DNA of 64,000 nucleotides from Jeotgalibacillus proteolyticus. GTDB taxonomy: Bacteria; Bacillota; Bacilli; Bacillales; Jeotgalibacillaceae. A program made the translations under genes and the position numbers. Positions within the stretch are counted from its first letter, which is position 1. The number at the start of each line of letters is the position of its first letter. The stretch is from NCBI RefSeq assembly GCF_002926065.1, contig NZ_PREZ01000003.1, positions 2,501 through 66,500 of the forward strand, read 5' to 3'. Positions 51,519 through 60,325 of this stretch are shown here, one piece after another. Under the pieces are notes generated by a model, which had not been told where the DNA came from, made no database searches, and worked only from the letters and a program-made list of their open reading frames with translations.

Positions 51519-51551
51519 CCTGCATAAGTCTCAGGTTTAGACTTATGCAGG
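51519..51551 (-). terminator. Terminator of the mannitol operon
   Basis: Stem CCTGCATAAGTCT / AGACTTATGCAGG followed by CTTTTTTG on the minus strand. Confidence 0.92.
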
Positions 51552-51562
51552 ACACATTTTAA

Positions 51563-52711
51563 TTAGCTATTGTATTCCTGAATGACAGCCTGGACAAGTG
51601 GATCATCATTTGACAAATCTGCTGCTTTTGCAAATGCTGCCTCTGCTCCAAGTGTTTTGATGTCATTCTGAAGGCTCTGACTTTCCGGATCAGCTTCTTC
51701 GTTGAAATAAAGAGCTGCTGCGATGGTTTTGATTAAACCTTTTGGCTCAACCCCATCCTTCATTAATGAAACGGCTGGGTAGACAAGACGCTCCTTTGGT
51801 CCAAGCTTTCTTAGCGGAGCTCGTCCAACACGGGCCAAATCATCAGACAGATAAGGATTTTCAAATCTGCCAAGAATCTTTTCAACATATCTCTCGTGCT
51901 CCTCAGGAGACAAGCTGTATTTCTTCGTTAAAAATTCGCTTGTTTCTGAAAGAACCTCTTCCACCTGCTGCTTGACTGAAGAATCTGCAATGGCCTGATC
52001 TACTGTTTCAAACCCTTGCTCTAATCCAAGGTAGGCAATAGCAGCATGTCCTGTGTTTACAGTTAGGAGCTTGCGTTCAATAAATGGGGCGAGATCCTCT
52101 ACAAATTGAACTCCCTCCATTTCAGGAATTGCACCCTTCCAGTCATTTCTTTCAACAACCCATTCAAAAAATGGTTCTACCTGAACCGTCAATGGATCCT
52201 CATGCTGCTGAATCGGAACAATTCTGTCCACAGCCGAGTTTGGAAAACCAATCTTTTGGGCTGCCTCGCGTTTAACGTCCTCATCTAAGTGCTTTTCAAT
52301 TTCTGCACGAAGAAAATCGGTTCCATTAATCATGTTTTCACAGGCAACGATGTTCATTTGCTTTAATGAGCCTTGTGCTTCATAGGCTTTTGTCAGCCCT
52401 GAAGCAATATCCTTAGCGATAAATGGAAGAACGCCCGGTCCAACAGAGGCTGTAAGCAAATCAGCCTCTTTGATTGCTTGGGCGGTCTTATCCGGTTCCT
52501 GAGCGCTGTTAATTCCTGAAACACCTTTTACAGTAAAGGAGGTTTTCTCCTCTGAAGCAATCTGAACGGTGTATTCCTGTTTATCATTAAGCGCCTGAAT
52601 CACCTTGTCATTTACATCAACAAAACGAACCTCAAACCCTGCCTTTGAAAGGACAGCGCCGATAAATCCTCTGCCTATATTTCCTGCTCCAAAATGAACG
52701 GCTTTTTTCAT
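51563..52711 (-). CDS. mtlD: Mannitol-1-phosphate 5-dehydrogenase
   Basis: A 382-residue NAD-dependent dehydrogenase turning mannitol-1-phosphate into fructose-6-phosphate. N-terminal motif AVHFGAGNIGRGFIGAVLSK (about 3-22), the substrate-binding signature VDRIVPIQ and the catalytic KLLTVNTGHAAIAYLG (about 213-228) are present. Last gene of the mannitol operon, its start overlapping mtlF's end by one base. Confidence 0.96.
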   Translation of the reverse strand: MKKAVHFGAGNIGRGFIGAVLSKAGFEVRFVDVNDKVIQALNDKQEYTVQIASEEKTSFTVKGVSGINSAQEPDKTAQAIKEADLLTASVGPGVLPFIAKDIASGLTKAYEAQGSLKQMNIVACENMINGTDFLRAEIEKHLDEDVKREAAQKIGFPNSAVDRIVPIQQHEDPLTVQVEPFFEWVVERNDWKGAIPEMEGVQFVEDLAPFIERKLLTVNTGHAAIAYLGLEQGFETVDQAIADSSVKQQVEEVLSETSEFLTKKYSLSPEEHERYVEKILGRFENPYLSDDLARVGRAPLRKLGPKERLVYPAVSLMKDGVEPKGLIKTIAAALYFNEEADPESQSLQNDIKTLGAEAAFAKAADLSNDDPLVQAVIQEYNS

Positions 52712-53142
52712 TATTCTGCTTCCTCAAAAATGCTGATAATTTCTTCCTCTGAAGATGCAGCGACAAGCTTTTCTACATTTTCAATTTCTGAGCAGACAAT
52801 GGCAATTTGAGACAGCAGCTCCAAATGCTCCCCATCTTTACCTGCGATTCCGATGACAAGTTTAACGGTTTCACCATTAAACTCTACGCCTTCAGGAATT
52901 TGAAGAAATGAAAGCCCTGATGCAAGAACCTCCGTTTTCGCTTCTTCAGTACCATGTGGAATCGCAACAAAATTCCCCATGAAAGTAGATGTTAACTCTT
53001 CTCTTTGTTTCATAGCAGGAACATAGCTTTCTGTCACATAGCCCTGCTCGACTAAAATTCTTCCTGCCTGTTCAATTGCTTCCTCCTGAGAAGAAGGTGA
53101 TGCGTTTAGTTTGATATTTTGTGGTTTTAATAAAGTACTCAT
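52711..53142 (-). CDS. mtlF: Mannitol-specific PTS component EIIA
   Basis: A 143-residue EIIA protein passing phosphate from HPr to the B domain of MtlA. The phospho-accepting histidine lies in NFVAIPHGTEEAK (about 57-69). The ATG at 53142 follows GGAGGG and overlaps the mtlR stop codon (TAATG). The longer frame inside mtlR has no ribosome binding site. The A domain is separate because MtlA has only C and B domains. Confidence 0.95.
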   Translation of the reverse strand: MSTLLKPQNIKLNASPSSQEEAIEQAGRILVEQGYVTESYVPAMKQREELTSTFMGNFVAIPHGTEEAKTEVLASGLSFLQIPEGVEFNGETVKLVIGIAGKDGEHLELLSQIAIVCSEIENVEKLVAASSEEEIISIFEEAE

Positions 53143-55247
53143 TATTTTCCCTCCAGAAATGAATTCATTTTTTGGCGAATAAATTGATCGCATTTTTGTT
53201 CTAATAAACGATAAATAGCCTGTTCGGAGCCATTTGAATACAGCTCCAGTTGTGCATCCTCTTCAATGATTGAAGCACTGATCATGCTTAGTAATTCATA
53301 AATTTCTGTACCCATGCCATCTGGCGCTAAAAGAAGAATCATTCTTTTCATTTGACTGACATTACTATCCATTGATTTCACCGGCATTGGCTCTTCCACT
53401 TCAAAAATCACGAAAAGCGGCCGGTTAATTTCTGCAGCTCTCGCATGGTACAGCGCCAGATTTGTTTCCGGAATGCCAAGTCCGCCCAATGCTTCTCTTG
53501 ATTTCAGCAGGGTCAGGATGGTGCCGCTTCCTTCTGCTGCTTCATGTGCAGCTCCATACTTATCTGCCGCTGTCAAAAGTTCATCCTGGGATGACACTCC
53601 CGGCATTTTAATTAAAGCAAAATCCTTCAGCAGCTGAATCATGATAGCCGTCAGCTGCTGTATTTTTTCCAGCGAGTGAACAACAGGCTCTTTAAAGACA
53701 GCAGGGTCTTCTATTTTCCTATACCCTTTTTTCGAGGTAATCAACGGCATATTTTTTTGTAAAAACCGTCTTACTCTGTCAACATCATTTTCTGGAAGCA
53801 GAGGGTTGACCAGTAAAAATTCCCGATCAATGTCCACAAGCCCTATGGTTGAGATGATCACATCATACTGGTCAACCGGCAGGGTTCTTGCGTCCGTTAA
53901 TGAAGCAAGCGTAATCGTCGTTATTTCGGGAAATTCTTTTTTCAGCCTGCTTGCCAGCATTTTTGATGTGCCTATTCCGCTCGAGCAAACGACTAAAGCA
54001 GAAACAGAGATTTCTTCCTTGCGAATTTCAAGAGAAGAAGCAAAATGCAGAACAAGAAAGGCAAGCTCTCCTCTGGAAAATGTCATGCCTTGGAAAAGCT
54101 CCTCAAGTACCTGCTCAATGCTCCGGTACAGAATCGGGTAATCCTCTACAATTGTTTCTGTCAGTGGATTAAACGCCTGAAGCCCCTCTCCGGCCCGGTG
54201 AATAGCAGGCTCAAGATGGGCAATTAAGCCTTCTGTTAGGGAGCGGTCCCCTGTAAAATCTACACCTACCTGCTGACCAACCTGCTGGATCAGAGTTTGA
54301 ACCAAAAGCGTCAGCTCAGTATTATCTGTACTTTGGACCGGCAGCTGATCTTTCCGATTAGCACCTTTTAAGTGAATGGCAATATAGCCGGCTTCCTCAA
54401 TCGGAATTTCCACATTAAATTCTTCAGCGAGGGATTGTGTCAGGGATTGAGCGACAGTAAATTCAACGGTCTGGCTCAGCTCATCCTTTACTGAATCCTC
54501 AAGCCCGATTTTCTCTCCGCTCATAATCCGCTGAATCGCGAGTGAAATATGAATAACAAGCGCTAAATAAGCACCGTCTGCCAAGGTGTAGGGAAGGTCC
54601 TTTACCTCATCCATAATGAGTCTTTCCACTCTCGTTAAAAGCTCCCTGCTTACAATTCCGCCAACTTTATCATCTACCATACCCGGATAAATAAAATGTT
54701 CATCTACCATCGAATAAAGAGAAGAAGCGTCCATTTGCTCGATTAGCAAAGCGGCAAGCGCCCTTCTTTTTTCCCGCTCAGAGCCCGTTAATTGAATGCC
54801 GATTCCTCTCCGGCGAACGACGGAAAGCCCGTAAGGTTCTACGGACTTCTCGAGTGTGTCTAAATCATGCAGCAGGGTGCCGATCGCACAGTTTAATAAT
54901 CTTGTAAGAATAGCTGTTTTAACAGGCTTATGATGCTTAATTAAGTAATGGAGCAGCACGACGATACGTTCCTCCTGCTGCAGGTCGTGATCCTTGCCTT
55001 CTCTTAGAGCGGTTTCGAGCTCATGAAGCTGCTCCTGTCTTCCATTAATTTGAACACCTGCGCCTGTTTGTTTTTTTAGATTCACAGAATAGCCGCTAAG
55101 TACTCTTTCTACATTCTTTAATTCGCGGTGTATGGTTCTTGAGCTTACATCCAGTACATCAGCCAGCTCACGGATCGTTGTAAATTGGTGCTGAGTACGC
55201 AGCAGCCATTCGATAATTTTTCGCTCTCTGCCTGTAATATACTCCAT
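53142..55247 (-). CDS. mtlR: MtlR, PRD-containing activator of the mannitol operon
   Basis: A 701-residue regulator. Domains in order: N-terminal winged HTH (LADVLDVSSRTIHRELKNVE, about 22-41), a second HTH, PRD1 (about 190-290), PRD2 (about 300-405; includes VLHFASSLEI), a GatB-like EIIB domain (VVCSSGIGTSKMLASRLKKE, about 416-435) and an EIIA-like domain (about 555-695; NLALYHARAA). It activates mtlA transcription and is controlled by HPr- and EII-dependent phosphorylation. Located between mtlA and mtlF, as in Geobacillus stearothermophilus rather than B. subtilis. Confidence 0.94.
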   Translation of the reverse strand: MEYITGRERKIIEWLLRTQHQFTTIRELADVLDVSSRTIHRELKNVERVLSGYSVNLKKQTGAGVQINGRQEQLHELETALREGKDHDLQQEERIVVLLHYLIKHHKPVKTAILTRLLNCAIGTLLHDLDTLEKSVEPYGLSVVRRRGIGIQLTGSEREKRRALAALLIEQMDASSLYSMVDEHFIYPGMVDDKVGGIVSRELLTRVERLIMDEVKDLPYTLADGAYLALVIHISLAIQRIMSGEKIGLEDSVKDELSQTVEFTVAQSLTQSLAEEFNVEIPIEEAGYIAIHLKGANRKDQLPVQSTDNTELTLLVQTLIQQVGQQVGVDFTGDRSLTEGLIAHLEPAIHRAGEGLQAFNPLTETIVEDYPILYRSIEQVLEELFQGMTFSRGELAFLVLHFASSLEIRKEEISVSALVVCSSGIGTSKMLASRLKKEFPEITTITLASLTDARTLPVDQYDVIISTIGLVDIDREFLLVNPLLPENDVDRVRRFLQKNMPLITSKKGYRKIEDPAVFKEPVVHSLEKIQQLTAIMIQLLKDFALIKMPGVSSQDELLTAADKYGAAHEAAEGSGTILTLLKSREALGGLGIPETNLALYHARAAEINRPLFVIFEVEEPMPVKSMDSNVSQMKRMILLLAPDGMGTEIYELLSMISASIIEEDAQLELYSNGSEQAIYRLLEQKCDQFIRQKMNSFLEGK

Positions 55248-55330
55248 TGCGCCTCAGCACCTCCATTACTAGTTAATCTGGTAAATAAAGCTAGTAAGCA
55301 TGAATAACCTTTTCACCACATTTAGTCAGT

Positions 55331-56782
55331 TTATTTTAGTTTTTCAATTATCTCGTCATATTTAGGGCTGTTCAGGAAGTTTTCTACAGAGACGTGAATT
55401 GCATCCGGTTTTTTATTCATTGCCCGCTCCGTCAAATCCTTATGCGTAATAACCAAATCAGCATCATCCGGAATCTGATTGATCGCTGTATTTGTTACAT
55501 CAAAGCTGAGTCCTGCTTTTTTCATTTTGTTTTTCAGCAGGGAAGCACCCATCGCACTTGAACCCATGCCTGCATCACAGGCGAAAATGATCTTTTGAAT
55601 GGTTTCTTTTGAAATTTCATTCGGAGCATCTGATGCAGAAGCACCGGCAGACGTTCCTTCTGCTGCTGTTAATCCGCCTGCAACTGAGCTCTTCTTGCCT
55701 TTCATTTCTTCCATTTTAGCAGTTGCGCCCGCTAAATCGTCTTCTCCTGCTTTAGATGTGCGCAGGAAGATTGACGCTACAACAAAGGATACGATTGTTG
55801 CAATCAGTACACCAGCGACCATGCCAAGATAGTCTCCAGGTGGTGACATGGCAAAGTAAGCAAAAATACTTCCCGGTGAAGCAGGTGCCCGAAGTCCAAC
55901 ATCAAACAGATTAAATGTAAAGATTCCGCTCGCTCCACCTGCAATGGCCGCAACAATCAGAACAGGCTTCATTAGGACGTAAGGGAAATAAATTTCGTGA
56001 ATCCCCCCGAAGAAATGAATAACAGAAGCACCTGCTGCTGTTTGTTTTGCTGTTCCTCTTCCGAAAAAGATATACGCAAGCAATATACCAAAACCTGGAC
56101 CAGGATTTGACTCAAGCATATACAGAATTGATTTCCCATTCTGTAATGTCTGATCTGCTCCAAGCGGTGTTAAAATCCCGTGATTGATTGCGTTATTTAG
56201 GAACAGAATTTTACCAGGCTCGATGAAAATACTGACCAGCGGAAGTAATCCTGCATTTACCAGCACTTCTACGCCTGAAGCTAACACATTCGTAAAACCT
56301 ACTACGACAGGACCAATTCCTAACAGAGCGAAAATCGCAAGAATTGCTGCTAAGATACCTGCTGAAAAGTTATTAACCAGCATTTCAAAGCCGGATCTGA
56401 CTTTTCCGTCAAGAAATTCATCAACCTTCTTAATTAGGTACCCGCCAAGCGGTCCCATAACCATTGCACCAAGGAACATTGGGATGTCTGCTCCTGCAAT
56501 AACACCCATTGCAGCTGTTGCCCCAACAACCCCTCCTCTAAGGCCATGAACCATTCTACCACCTGTAAAGGCAATTAATAGCGGCAGAAGGTATGTGATC
56601 ATTGGACCAACTAGTCCTTCTAATGCTTCATTTGGAAAAAAGCCATCCGGTATAAATAAAGCTGTAATTATTCCCCATGCAATAAATGCACCAATATTCG
56701 GCATAATCATGCCGCTTAAAAATGAACCGAACCGCTGAACTTTTGCCCGAATTCCTTTTTTATTCGTTGAAGTTTGTTCCAC
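55331..56782 (-). CDS. mtlA: Mannitol-specific PTS permease, EIICB
   Basis: A 483-residue protein that imports and phosphorylates mannitol. The EIIC domain (about 1-345, eight helices) includes GIITALFIPDGFFPNEAL, PLGGYLIKKVDEF and the substrate-site HFFGGIHEIYFPY (about 255). A Ser/Ala-rich linker leads to the EIIB domain (about 390-483) with the phosphocysteine in IFACDAGMGSSAMGA. It lacks the EIIA domain, supplied by mtlF. First gene of the operon. Confidence 0.96.
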   Translation of the reverse strand: MEQTSTNKKGIRAKVQRFGSFLSGMIMPNIGAFIAWGIITALFIPDGFFPNEALEGLVGPMITYLLPLLIAFTGGRMVHGLRGGVVGATAAMGVIAGADIPMFLGAMVMGPLGGYLIKKVDEFLDGKVRSGFEMLVNNFSAGILAAILAIFALLGIGPVVVGFTNVLASGVEVLVNAGLLPLVSIFIEPGKILFLNNAINHGILTPLGADQTLQNGKSILYMLESNPGPGFGILLAYIFFGRGTAKQTAAGASVIHFFGGIHEIYFPYVLMKPVLIVAAIAGGASGIFTFNLFDVGLRAPASPGSIFAYFAMSPPGDYLGMVAGVLIATIVSFVVASIFLRTSKAGEDDLAGATAKMEEMKGKKSSVAGGLTAAEGTSAGASASDAPNEISKETIQKIIFACDAGMGSSAMGASLLKNKMKKAGLSFDVTNTAINQIPDDADLVITHKDLTERAMNKKPDAIHVSVENFLNSPKYDEIIEKLK

Positions 56783-56824
56783 TTTTTTTCCCCCTTTAAA
56801 AGCTGATTTCGCTCTTATACTATA

Positions 56825-56853
56825 ATCATAAAACGCTTTCAGCTCACTCTCAA
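56825..56853 (-). promoter_or_regulatory. mtlA promoter with overlapping cre-like site
   Basis: TTGAGA-N17-TATGAT on the minus strand. The spacer and -10 are covered by a cre-like sequence, TGAAAGCGTTTTAT (56828-56841), one or two bases off the catabolite-response consensus at its 3' end. Binding of CcpA there would block the promoter. Confidence 0.65.
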
Positions 56854-57027
56854 TAAAATCTATTTAGGTATTTGGCAAGAGCGTGTGTGCCATTTTACTA
56901 GTTGGGTTTGACCATTTCTGTTTTGGAGAATGTTTAGTTGTTCTTAAAAACGTGAACAGTAATAGCGTGGAGAAATTTAATAGACATTCATTTACTTGAA
57001 TGATAACTAATTGAGGAGATGAGATTA

Positions 57028-57444
57028 ATGCCAGTATTAACTTCAGCTGCAACAGCACAAGGCGGACGTGAAGGTGTTGTTCGCTCATCAGATGATTTAA
57101 TTCACTTAGAGCTTGGCATGCCAAAGGATGGCGGGGGTGCTGTAGGAAAGTCAAACCCCGAGCAGCTTTTCGCAGCAGGCTATGCATCATGCTTTGACGG
57201 CGCCTTTAATTTAATTGCTAAAAAAGCAAAGAAGGATGTAGAATCCAGTACGACAGCACATGTGAGTCTTGAAAAAGACCCGGAAGACGATGGATTTAAA
57301 ATTTCTGTTAAGCTTGCTGTAGAGGTTAAGGGAGTCAGCCAGGAAGAAGCGGAAGATCTGCTTCAAAAAGCACATGAATTCTGCCCTTACTCTAAAGCAA
57401 CAAGAGGAAATATTGAAGTCGATCTTGAAATAACTGCTGAGTAA
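57028..57444 (+). CDS. Organic hydroperoxide resistance protein (Ohr)
   Basis: A 138-residue OsmC-fold peroxidase that reduces organic hydroperoxides. The two redox cysteines lie in GYASCFDGAF (Cys55) and HEFCPYSKATRGN (Cys119), and the partner Arg19 in REGVVRS. The ATG at 57028 with GAGGAG at 9 nt is preferred to the ATG three codons upstream. No ohrR gene is adjacent; an inverted repeat CATTC / GAATG lies about 40 bp upstream. OhrA and OhrB types cannot be separated by eye. Confidence 0.92.
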   Translation: MPVLTSAATAQGGREGVVRSSDDLIHLELGMPKDGGGAVGKSNPEQLFAAGYASCFDGAFNLIAKKAKKDVESSTTAHVSLEKDPEDDGFKISVKLAVEVKGVSQEEAEDLLQKAHEFCPYSKATRGNIEVDLEITAE

Positions 57445-57484
57445 CGCTGGAAAATTTTTCGTGCGATTCTTTTATTTAAGCTTA

Positions 57485-57511
57485 ACCACACTCTTTTTAT
57501 AGAGTGTGGTT
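57485..57511 (+). terminator. Terminator after ohr
   Basis: Stem AACCACACTC / GAGTGTGGTT followed by TTTTTT. Confidence 0.9.
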
Positions 57512-57606
57512 TTTTATTGATTAAAAAACTCCTCCTCCCTCTTATTCCCTATTCTTCTGCTATACTATTAGTCTGTAACTAGATTGGAAGATGGAGTGAG
57601 TTAAAG

Positions 57607-58746
57607 TTGAAGCAGCAAAACTGGTTATCTGTTAACTTTTTTACGTTCTTTTTTACTTGGGGAATTTTTCTGCCTTATTGGACCGGCTGGCTTGTCTTTG
57701 AAAAAGGCTTAACCGTTGGTGCAGCAAGCACGATTATCGCAGCAGGATTATTTACCCGTTCATTCTCAACACTCTTTTTATTTCCTGAGCTGACTAAGCG
57801 ATTCAGCCTTGCTCTGCTTATGAAAATATTGCCTATTGTCTCGGCATGCCTGCTCCTTCTATTTATTCCGGCACAATCATTTTCAGCTCTTATGATTGTC
57901 ATGATTCTTTTCAGTTTATTTTATCCAAATGTTTTGCCGCTCATGGAAAGCAGCGCTACCGTATTAATGAAAACTAACGGCATTAATTACGGACGAAGCC
58001 GGTCGTTTGGTTCAGCAGGCTATACAGTCAGCTTAATATTCATCGGCGTCACTACAGCTATTTGGACAGAATCTTCTATTATGGCGATGATGATCATTGG
58101 AACCGGTCTTTTAATAATGACCTCCTTCCTACAGGCTCCGGATGCATTGGCGACGAAATCAGCTCCTCAATTAGGCGGATACCGGGCCATTTTTAAAACG
58201 CCGGGGTTTGCAGCTGTTCTTTCAATCTGCGTTTTGATCCAGGGTTCTCATGCAGCCTATTACAGCTATGGCTTTATTTATCTGCAGGAGCTGCAGGTCT
58301 CAAGCATCTACATAGGATTTATTTTAAATATTGCCGTATTGTCTGAGATTGTTTTCTTTGCTGTGGCAGACCGTTTCTTTGGCAGGACGACCGTTTCAGC
58401 CATGTTTATATTTGCTGCTGCAGCCACTGCCATTCGGTGGATTCTGGTTGGATTGTTTCCGTCACTGTGGATGTTTGTATTGACTCAAATGCTGCATTCT
58501 CTGACATTCGGCTTAGCGCATTATGCATTTATAAAATATATCTACCGCGCAGTGGATAAACAGCTGATCCCGACTGCACAGGGTTTATATGCATCACTTG
58601 GAATGGGTCTGAGCACCGCTCTTTTGACTCAAATTGGAGGATCTTTATATGAGGTTTCTTCCGGACTTTCCTTTATAGGGATGGGCTTAGCTGTAATACC
58701 TGCTTTCTTTATCGGTTTTTGGCTAAGCGCCCGGAAACTGGCTTAA
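57607..58746 (+). CDS. MFS transporter (LacY/phenylpropionate-permease-like)
   Basis: A 379-residue major facilitator with twelve predicted helices. The N-terminal helix FFTFFFTWGIFLPYW and MKTNGINYGRSRSFGSAGYT (about 119-138, with the R-x-S/W-G-S-x-G pattern) are typical of the MFS_1-like/HcaT branch. The substrate is unknown. The start is TTG, with GGAG 10 nt upstream. Its terminator belongs to the GAGACA hairpin family that accompanies the intergenic repeats. Confidence 0.86.
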   Translation: MKQQNWLSVNFFTFFFTWGIFLPYWTGWLVFEKGLTVGAASTIIAAGLFTRSFSTLFLFPELTKRFSLALLMKILPIVSACLLLLFIPAQSFSALMIVMILFSLFYPNVLPLMESSATVLMKTNGINYGRSRSFGSAGYTVSLIFIGVTTAIWTESSIMAMMIIGTGLLIMTSFLQAPDALATKSAPQLGGYRAIFKTPGFAAVLSICVLIQGSHAAYYSYGFIYLQELQVSSIYIGFILNIAVLSEIVFFAVADRFFGRTTVSAMFIFAAAATAIRWILVGLFPSLWMFVLTQMLHSLTFGLAHYAFIKYIYRAVDKQLIPTAQGLYASLGMGLSTALLTQIGGSLYEVSSGLSFIGMGLAVIPAFFIGFWLSARKLA

Positions 58747-58775
58747 GCTGCCTTAAATAATCGTTTTTAATTACC

Positions 58776-58803
58776 GAGGATGAGACAGATGTGTCTCATC
58801 CTC
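58776..58803 (+). terminator. Terminator after the MFS gene, repeat-associated
   Basis: Perfect stem GAGGATGAGACA / TGTCTCATCCTC followed by TTTTG. Directly after it comes a short relic, CCGGGTTCACTGCG (about 58808-58821), of the variant repeat's left end. Confidence 0.85.
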
Positions 58804-58888
58804 TTTTGCCGGGTTCACTGCGTTACTAAAACATCGATATGTCCCAAACTTTTTTAATTTTCTCGACTTACATTTTCTGCTCGGCTGA

Positions 58889-59491
58889 TCAACTTAATTC
58901 TTCTATACATAATCGAATGGCATTTGTCAGGTCCTGTTGAGACCAGCTGGGTATTTTCCCGGAGTCTATCGCAAGCTCATGTGAGGCGGGAATATGAATA
59001 AACCCTGATGGAATTGTACGCCCTTCTTCTTTAAGTCTAAATAGCATTTTATACATGACATGATTGCATAGGTACGTACCTGCTGTATTCGATATCCCCG
59101 CAGGATAACCCTCTTTTTTAAGTCTTTCTGTCATTTGTTTAATAGGAAGAGTTGAAAACAGCCCATCTGGACCTTCCTCAAGAATTTTTTCACCTGAAGG
59201 AATATTTCCACTGTTATCAGCTTCGCCGTCATTGCAATTAATCGCTATCCGTTCCGGGGTCACAGCGGTGCGACCGCCAGCGAGCCCAAGTGAAATAACA
59301 GCATCAGGCTGCACCTCTTCGTAAAACTGAATAATCTGCTTGCCAGATTTAGTAAAATCAACTTTCATGATTCTTCCGATGATCGAATAGCCGTTTATTT
59401 CTTTTCCACCTAATTCTTCCACAATCTTCATCGTTGGGTTTGATGAAAACGTTAAAAACGGCTCAAACCCGGTTAATAGTAGCTTCTTCAT
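58889..59491 (-). CDS. pcp: Pyroglutamyl-peptidase I
   Basis: A 200-residue C15 cysteine peptidase removing N-terminal pyroglutamate. Family signatures are LLTGFEPFLTFSSNPT (about 4-19), VISLGLAGGRTAVTPERIA with the catalytic Glu (about 65-83), the nucleophile Cys in AGTYLCNHVMYKML (about 138-151) and the His in GFIHIPASHE (about 165). Slightly shorter than the 215-residue B. subtilis enzyme, mostly at the C terminus. Single gene. Confidence 0.93.
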   Translation of the reverse strand: MKKLLLTGFEPFLTFSSNPTMKIVEELGGKEINGYSIIGRIMKVDFTKSGKQIIQFYEEVQPDAVISLGLAGGRTAVTPERIAINCNDGEADNSGNIPSGEKILEEGPDGLFSTLPIKQMTERLKKEGYPAGISNTAGTYLCNHVMYKMLFRLKEEGRTIPSGFIHIPASHELAIDSGKIPSWSQQDLTNAIRLCIEELS

Positions 59492-59568
59492 TTGACTTCT
59501 CCTCCATCTTAAAACAAGTGTATGTAGTTAAACGATAGCATAATATTTCGGAATACGTAAGATAAAAA

Positions 59569-59590
59569 AGACCAGCACGGGGGCTGGTCT
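59569..59590 (-). terminator. Terminator after the acidic lipoprotein gene
   Basis: Stem AGACCAGC / GCTGGTCT followed by TTTTTT on the minus strand. Confidence 0.88.
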
Positions 59591-59608
59591 AAAGTTTATT
59601 GATCATCA

Positions 59609-59947
59609 TTATTCATTTGAGTCTTCATCTTCATTATCCAGCATAGAATCATCGTCTGAATTATTCACATCAGTGTCTGTATCGGTGTCACTGTCTTCAT
59701 CGTCGCCAGAGTCCATGCCGCCTTCACCGTCATCTGTGGTGCCGCCGTCCGTGTCTTCTCCATCCTCGGTTCCGTCAGTACCACCATCACCGTCATCTGT
59801 ATCTAGTCCGTCATTTTCCTCCATTGGAGCATCCGGAGTATCTGGATCTAGCGGATCCTCGTTATCATTATCGTCACCACATGCAGCCAATATTCCCATG
59901 CTCAATATACCCGCTGCACCCAGTTGCGTCCATTTTTTAAGATTCAT
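59609..59947 (-). CDS. Highly acidic small lipoprotein
   Basis: A 112-residue lipoprotein with signal peptide and lipobox ILAAC (about residues 18-22). Nearly the whole mature chain is low-complexity Asp/Glu/Gly/Thr (for example GEDTDGGTTDDGEGGMDS), with no cysteine beyond the lipobox, giving an extreme negative charge. The ATG at 59947 follows AAAGGAG at 9 nt. A cation-binding or surface-charge role is possible, but no family is recognised; composition alone could place it with the secreted acidic proteins of salt-adapted bacilli. Confidence 0.7.
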   Translation of the reverse strand: MNLKKWTQLGAAGILSMGILAACGDDNDNEDPLDPDTPDAPMEENDGLDTDDGDGGTDGTEDGEDTDGGTTDDGEGGMDSGDDEDSDTDTDTDVNNSDDDSMLDNEDEDSNE

Positions 59948-60224
59948 CAAAAAATTCTCCTTTCATGCAATAGTATTTTTTGTCTTAATAATGAAACACG
60001 TTACTTCTTTATTTTGTTGTACATTACGTATTTACCCAGTGTTTTCAAGGGCAAACCATCCTTTCGAGCATTACAGCGCTATGTAATCTCTCTGTAATAT
60101 TAAAATAATTTCTCTTCATATATATAAGACCGTCCTTTTTTACAAGAGAATTAATATTATCTTTATAATCCAGTTTGTTCTTTTTACAATTTAGGATTAG
60201 TTTTTCTATCAAAAAAATAATTAT
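59948..60224. other. Intergenic spacer without a gene
   Basis: AT-rich stretch between the acidic lipoprotein start and the repeat-associated hairpin. The frames open here are short and lack ribosome binding sites. The lipoprotein promoter should lie within the first 100 bp, but no convincing -35/-10 pair was found. Confidence 0.4.
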
Positions 60225-60262
60225 AAAAAAGGTTGAGACAAATGAATGTCTCAACCTTTTTT
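60225..60262. terminator. Bidirectional terminator-like hairpin, repeat-associated
   Basis: Perfect stem AAAAAAGGTTGAGACA / TGTCTCAACCTTTTTT. It can terminate the SDR gene on the minus strand, and is followed by a truncated copy of the variant repeat. Confidence 0.8.
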
Positions 60263-60265
60263 GTT

Positions 60266-60314
60266 CGGTTCACTCTGCTTCAGATGGACGCTTTACGCGG
60301 AACGGGGCTTGAGC
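60266..60314 (+). repeat. Truncated palindromic repeat, copy 8 (GGTTCAC variant)
   Basis: Left half only: GGTTCACTCTGCTTCAGATG, then GACGCTTTACGCGGAACGGGGCTTGAGCC-type sequence. It stops where the SDR coding region begins on the other strand. Confidence 0.7.
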
Positions 60315-60325
60315 CTATTTTGTGC

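Noticed and set aside
60045-60254. 69-codon minus-strand frame starting in the GAGACA hairpin
   Set aside because: Very AT-rich, begins inside a terminator-like hairpin and shows no Shine-Dalgarno.
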